NCBI GenBank assembly: GCA_028877045.1
Contig: JAGWPQ010000631.1
Location: 1-8,683, forward strand
Length of the DNA stretch: 8,683 nucleotides
Direction: 5' to 3'
From: Bacteroidota bacterium
GTDB taxonomy: Bacteria; Bacteroidota; Bacteroidia; Chitinophagales; Chitinophagaceae
Made by a program: the position numbers and the translations under genes
Notes under the pieces: generated by a model
Seen by the model: the letters and a program-made list of their open reading frames with translations, nothing else
Told to the model about the DNA's origin: nothing
Database searches by the model: none
Shown: one piece after another, positions 6,333 to 8,683 of the stretch
How the letters are laid out: each line of letters begins with the position of its first letter
How positions within the stretch are numbered: the stretch's first letter is position 1

Positions 6333-7585
6333 TATATTTTTTCCTCCACAGCAGCTTCTACAATTTTATATAATTTATCGGAAGGGCGAACAGCAACATC
6401 CAGAGGGAATGCACAGAGATCGCCTTTGCTGGCAGTTTGTTTGGCACCCTCATCGTTTACATGCAGAGATGTGATGGTGGTTTCAGAAACACCGCTTGTT
6501 GGACTGATGATGGCAACTTTATCGCCAACGTTTAATGAATAAGCTTCAATTAAAAATTCGGCAATGCCTGTTTTTGGATAATAATGATTGCCTTTGCCCA
6601 CATAAATTTTTCTGGTCAATGCTTTGCTGCCCGATGTATCTGTCCACTCGCCTAACTCCTTTCCTAAAAAATAACCGCCCCAGAAATCACGGTTATACAC
6701 TTGCTTCAATCTGTCGATCCATGCAACCGTTTTTTCTTTTGTGTAAGTTCCTTCGTAATAACTATCGATGGCTTCTCGATAACATTGTGTAACTGTTTTT
6801 ACATAATCGGCAGCTTTACCACGACCTTCTATTTTTAAAACGCTGATACCCGTATCAATTAATTCATTCAAAAAATCGATGGTACACAGATCTTTTGGCG
6901 ACATGATATATTCGTTGTCGATCTCTAATTCATGTCCTTCTTCGAGATCAATTACTTTATATTTTCTTCTGCAATTCTGCAAACAGGCACCGCGATTGGC
7001 CGAAGCATTTTGTGTATGCAAGCTTAAATAACATTTGCCCGAAACGGCCATGCACAAAGCACCGTGGGCGAATACTTCGATCTGAATTAATTTTCCCGAT
7101 GGTCCTTTTATATTTTCTTTTTTAATGGCGTCGCAAATATTTTTTACTTGTCCCAAACTTAATTCCCTCGATAAAACCATTACATCGGCAAAGTGTGAAT
7201 AGAACTGAATGGTCTCGATATTGGTGATGTTTAACTGCGTGGAAATATGCACTTCCATTTTTTGTGTGGAAGCATAATGTATCACTGCCTGATCGGATGC
7301 GATGACCGCAGTAATGCCTGCAAGCTTTGCTGCATTGATGATATTTTTTACCAATGCAAGATCATGATCGTACACAATAGTATTTAAAGTGAGATAAGAT
7401 TTTACATGATGCTGATTGCAGATAGTTGCTATTTCTTTCAGATCATCGATCTCGAAATTCATGGTGGCACGTGCACGCATATTCAATTGCTCCACGCCAA
7501 AATAAACCGAGTCGGCACCGCCCTGAATGGCAGCATGCAAAGCTTCGAAACTTCCGGCAGGACTCATTAATTCAACCTTCTGCAT
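6332..7585 (-). CDS. U32-family protein, probable RNA hydroxylation enzyme (TrhP/YegQ-like)
   Basis: A 417-residue U32-family protein. The opening VELMSPAGSFEALHAAIQGGADSVYFG (4-30) is the classic U32 N-terminus. Residues 170-188 match the U32 signature E-x-F-x2-G-[SA]-L-C-x4-G-x-C-x-[LIVM]-S. Candidate Fe-S ligands are Cys178, Cys185, Cys201 and Cys234 (in SPKDLC), with Cys205 nearby; the spacing is like that of the Fe-S protein UbiU. The C-terminal part (about 310-417, beginning FWGGYFLGKELGEWT) is the beta-barrel domain present in YegQ/TrhP and YrrO. Characterised relatives hydroxylate tRNA uridine-34 (TrhP), 23S rRNA (RlhA) or ubiquinone (UbiU/V), so 'collagenase-like protease' is a legacy label. 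Length fits the TrhP group. The frame continues to an ATG at 7669, but ATG 7585 gives the family start and follows a promoter-like sequence. The stop overlaps the ferredoxin start. The exact substrate is not settled by sequence. Confidence 0.88.
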   Translation of the reverse strand: MQKVELMSPAGSFEALHAAIQGGADSVYFGVEQLNMRARATMNFEIDDLKEIATICNQHHVKSYLTLNTIVYDHDLALVKNIINAAKLAGITAVIASDQAVIHYASTQKMEVHISTQLNITNIETIQFYSHFADVMVLSRELSLGQVKNICDAIKKENIKGPSGKLIQIEVFAHGALCMAVSGKCYLSLHTQNASANRGACLQNCRRKYKVIDLEEGHELEIDNEYIMSPKDLCTIDFLNELIDTGISVLKIEGRGKAADYVKTVTQCYREAIDSYYEGTYTKEKTVAWIDRLKQVYNRDFWGGYFLGKELGEWTDTSGSKALTRKIYVGKGNHYYPKTGIAEFLIEAYSLNVGDKVAIISPTSGVSETTITSLHVNDEGAKQTASKGDLCAFPLDVAVRPSDKLYKIVEAAVEEKI

Positions 7586-7602
7586 GTATCTGATTTTGGC
7601 TG

Positions 7603-7631
7603 CAAGATAAATCAGCGTTTTAAACGTGCAA
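7603..7631 (-). promoter_or_regulatory. Candidate promoter of the U32-ferredoxin operon
   Basis: On the minus strand TTG (7631-7629) is followed after exactly 19 bases by TATCTTG (7609-7603), a slightly degenerate version of the TAnnTTTG box. It ends 17 bases upstream of the ATG at 7585. The spacing fits, but the -7 box is imperfect. It lies downstream of the alternative start at 7669 and so favours 7585. Confidence 0.38.
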
Positions 7632-7717
7632 TGATTTCGGTCAGAAATAACATAAATCGCCTTCGACATGTATCAATACCACATTGTTTTATGGTTTAAA
7701 AATGACAGTATTTTTTT

Positions 7718-7774
7718 GCCACAAAGGTCCAAAGAATACACAAAGGATTATGGAGAAGTTTAAAGGCACAAAGG
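7718..7774. repeat. ACAAAGG-rich dispersed repeat
   Basis: Starting at GCCACAAAGG, the heptamer ACAAAGG occurs three times (7721-7727, 7740-7746, 7768-7774) with related CAAAG-like pieces between. 'GCCACAAAGGCACAAAG' strings are a dispersed intergenic repeat that I recognise from Bacteroidota genomes; this copy is decayed. Confidence 0.5.
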
Positions 7775-7794
7775 AAAATCCTTCGGATTTTTTT
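7775..7794 (+). terminator. Terminator-like hairpin with T-run, no gene upstream
   Basis: AAAATCC (7775-7781), a TTC loop, and GGATTTT (7785-7791) form a 7-base stem whose right arm runs into seven consecutive T (7788-7794) on the plus strand. It looks like a small intrinsic terminator, but no plus-strand gene precedes it. It may instead be the end of the adjoining repeat or of an unannotated transcript. Confidence 0.35.
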
Positions 7795-7911
7795 AAAGAA
7801 CGACAGGGTGAAGTTGCTTATTGGTCATTTTCGAAATGATTATTGCAAGGCGAAAATTGGTTACAAGTCTGATAAGCGTTTTAATGTAGATTTTTTAGCA
7901 TAAAATAATTT

Positions 7912-7966
7912 GCCAAGAATGCACGAATAATAAATTCTGATTAGTATTTATTCGTGCATTCGTGGC
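7912..7966. repeat. 19-base inverted repeat (GAATGCACGAAT type)
   Basis: Arms at 7912-7930 and 7948-7966 pair at 18 of 19 positions around a 17-base A/T-rich loop; the core is GAATGCACGAATAA against TTATTCGTGCATTC. The string 'CACGAATGCACGAAT' is a dispersed repeat that I recognise from Bacteroidota intergenic DNA. It begins 21 bases past the stop of the minus-strand dehydrogenase gene and is followed in that direction by T-rich sequence, so it may also act as its transcript end. Confidence 0.65.
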
Positions 7967-7987
7967 TATTAAAAATAATTATTGCTA

Positions 7988-8683
7988 TCAATTAAATCTG
8001 TTTGGATTGAATGGCTCAATATCGATGCTCAACTTTTCTTCATTCACAATTTCAGCAACCAATTTGCCCGAACCCGCTCCCAGCCCCAATCCCAGCATCG
8101 CATGACCGGTAGCGATCACCACATTTTTCCATTTATCTGTCCGGCCCAAATAAGGCAAACCATCGGCACTGCATGGACGATAACCGTACCATATTTTTTC
8201 AACAGGCGGAACTGCAACATCAAATTCGGGATAAAATCTTTTTACCGCATTCAATAAACCTTCCACCCGGTTTAAGCGCGGCGGTGTTTTGGTTGACGTG
8301 ATCTCCATCGTTCCGCCAAAACGAATTTTATTTCCATCCATCGGCGTTAATGCAACTCGCCCTTCCACTAAAATGGATGGATGATTTATTTTGTAAGGCG
8401 AATCTTCCAATGTTACCGAATAGCCGCGGCCCGGCATCAACGGTAATTTTATTTTTATTTTTTCAACTAATTCCCTGCTCCACGAACCCGATGCAATGAT
8501 CACCGAATCGGCATCATACACATTCTTATTAGTGATCACTTTTGTGATGGAATCATTTTTATTTTCGAAAGAAATAACTTCTTCATCTGTTTTAAAAGTA
8601 ACACCAACATTTTTTAAATGCGCCAGCAATTGTTGCATTAATTTATTGGGATATAAATGTGCATCGCACTTAAAAAAGATAGC
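7988..8683 (-). CDS. FAD-dependent amino-acid dehydrogenase (DadA/DAO family), C-terminal part
   Basis: The C-terminal 231 residues of a DAO-family flavoenzyme; the frame is open through the right edge (AIFFKCDAHLYPNKLMQQ), so the N-terminus with the FAD-binding GxGxxG lies outside and the Met at 8638 is internal. Visible blocks fit the DadA/glycine-oxidase group: DAHLYP (7-12), the strand-turn SVIIASGSWS (60-69), PGRGYSV (84-90), IRFGGTMEI (120-128), GYRPCSADGLPYLGR (167-181), and the C-terminal FAD-contact segment ATGHAMLGLGLGAGSGK (191-207). Members oxidise D-amino acids, hydroxyproline isomers, glycine or sarcosine at the membrane or in the cytosol; the substrate cannot be told from this part. 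A complete D-amino-acid or hydroxyproline pathway would have to be sought upstream, beyond the window. The stop is TGA, followed by the inverted repeat at 7912-7966. Confidence 0.85.
   Translation of the reverse strand, partial: AIFFKCDAHLYPNKLMQQLLAHLKNVGVTFKTDEEVISFENKNDSITKVITNKNVYDADSVIIASGSWSRELVEKIKIKLPLMPGRGYSVTLEDSPYKINHPSILVEGRVALTPMDGNKIRFGGTMEITSTKTPPRLNRVEGLLNAVKRFYPEFDVAVPPVEKIWYGYRPCSADGLPYLGRTDKWKNVVIATGHAMLGLGLGAGSGKLVAEIVNEEKLSIDIEPFNPNRFN

Larger units (their letters stand above)
7586..7987. other. 402-base intergenic spacer with repeats and hairpins
   Basis: No credible coding frame was found here. From low to high coordinates it holds the candidate U32 promoter, an ACAAAGG-rich repeat, a T-tailed hairpin, a short stem TCATTT-TCG-AAATGA (7825-7839), about 70 bases with nothing recognisable, and a long inverted repeat next to the end of the dehydrogenase gene. 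All flanking genes are on the minus strand. Confidence 0.7.

Noticed and set aside
6210..6792. Plus-strand frames opposite the ferredoxin and U32 genes
   Set aside because: Antisense shadows of two confidently identified genes.
7982..8257. Plus-strand frame opposite the FAD dehydrogenase
   Set aside because: It is antisense to conserved DAO motifs and has no coding features of its own.

Overview
The window is chromosomal DNA of a Bacteroidota bacterium, probably from the Chitinophagaceae/Sphingobacteriales side, though the exact lineage cannot be fixed from 8.7 kb. The support is low GC, very weak Shine-Dalgarno signals, Bacteroidota-type -7 boxes (TAnnTTTG), several protein families typical of the phylum, and interspersed intergenic repeats that I recognise from its genomes. 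No rRNA, tRNA, insertion sequence, phage gene or CRISPR array was seen.

Region 1 (1-2404, plus strand) is a tight run of three exported proteins: a small LPP20-like protein, a DUF6175-like protein, and a protein with a CsgG/LpoB-like N-terminal half and a helical C-terminal half. It looks like an envelope-associated operon that probably begins upstream of the window. A strong hairpin (2430-2459) and a REP-like double hairpin (2537-2574) separate it from the convergent gene that follows.

Region 2 (2634-5309) holds a divergent pair. On the minus strand is a fused SpmA-SpmB-type membrane protein (nucleoside-recognition/Gate domains). On the plus strand is a short PLP-dependent enzyme of the 8-amino-7-oxononanoate synthase family. 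Their shared spacer contains a long imperfect palindromic repeat that can be misread as an N-terminal extension of the PLP enzyme.

Region 3 (5346-5967, minus strand) is a two-gene toxin-antitoxin module: a short antitoxin overlapped by a PIN-domain toxin with an intact acidic active site. Its promoter-like box lies so close to the start codon that the mRNA may be leaderless.

Region 4 (6111-7585, minus strand) is a U32-family protein, probably an Fe-S RNA hydroxylation enzyme rather than a protease, joined by a TAATG stop/start overlap to a single-cluster ferredoxin. The arrangement suggests that the ferredoxin serves the U32 enzyme.

Region 5 (7586-8683) is a 400-base spacer with two more repeat families and a hairpin, then the C-terminal 231 residues of a DadA/DAO-type FAD-dependent amino-acid dehydrogenase that runs off the right edge. 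The least understood parts are the three-gene exported cluster and the U32-ferredoxin pair.
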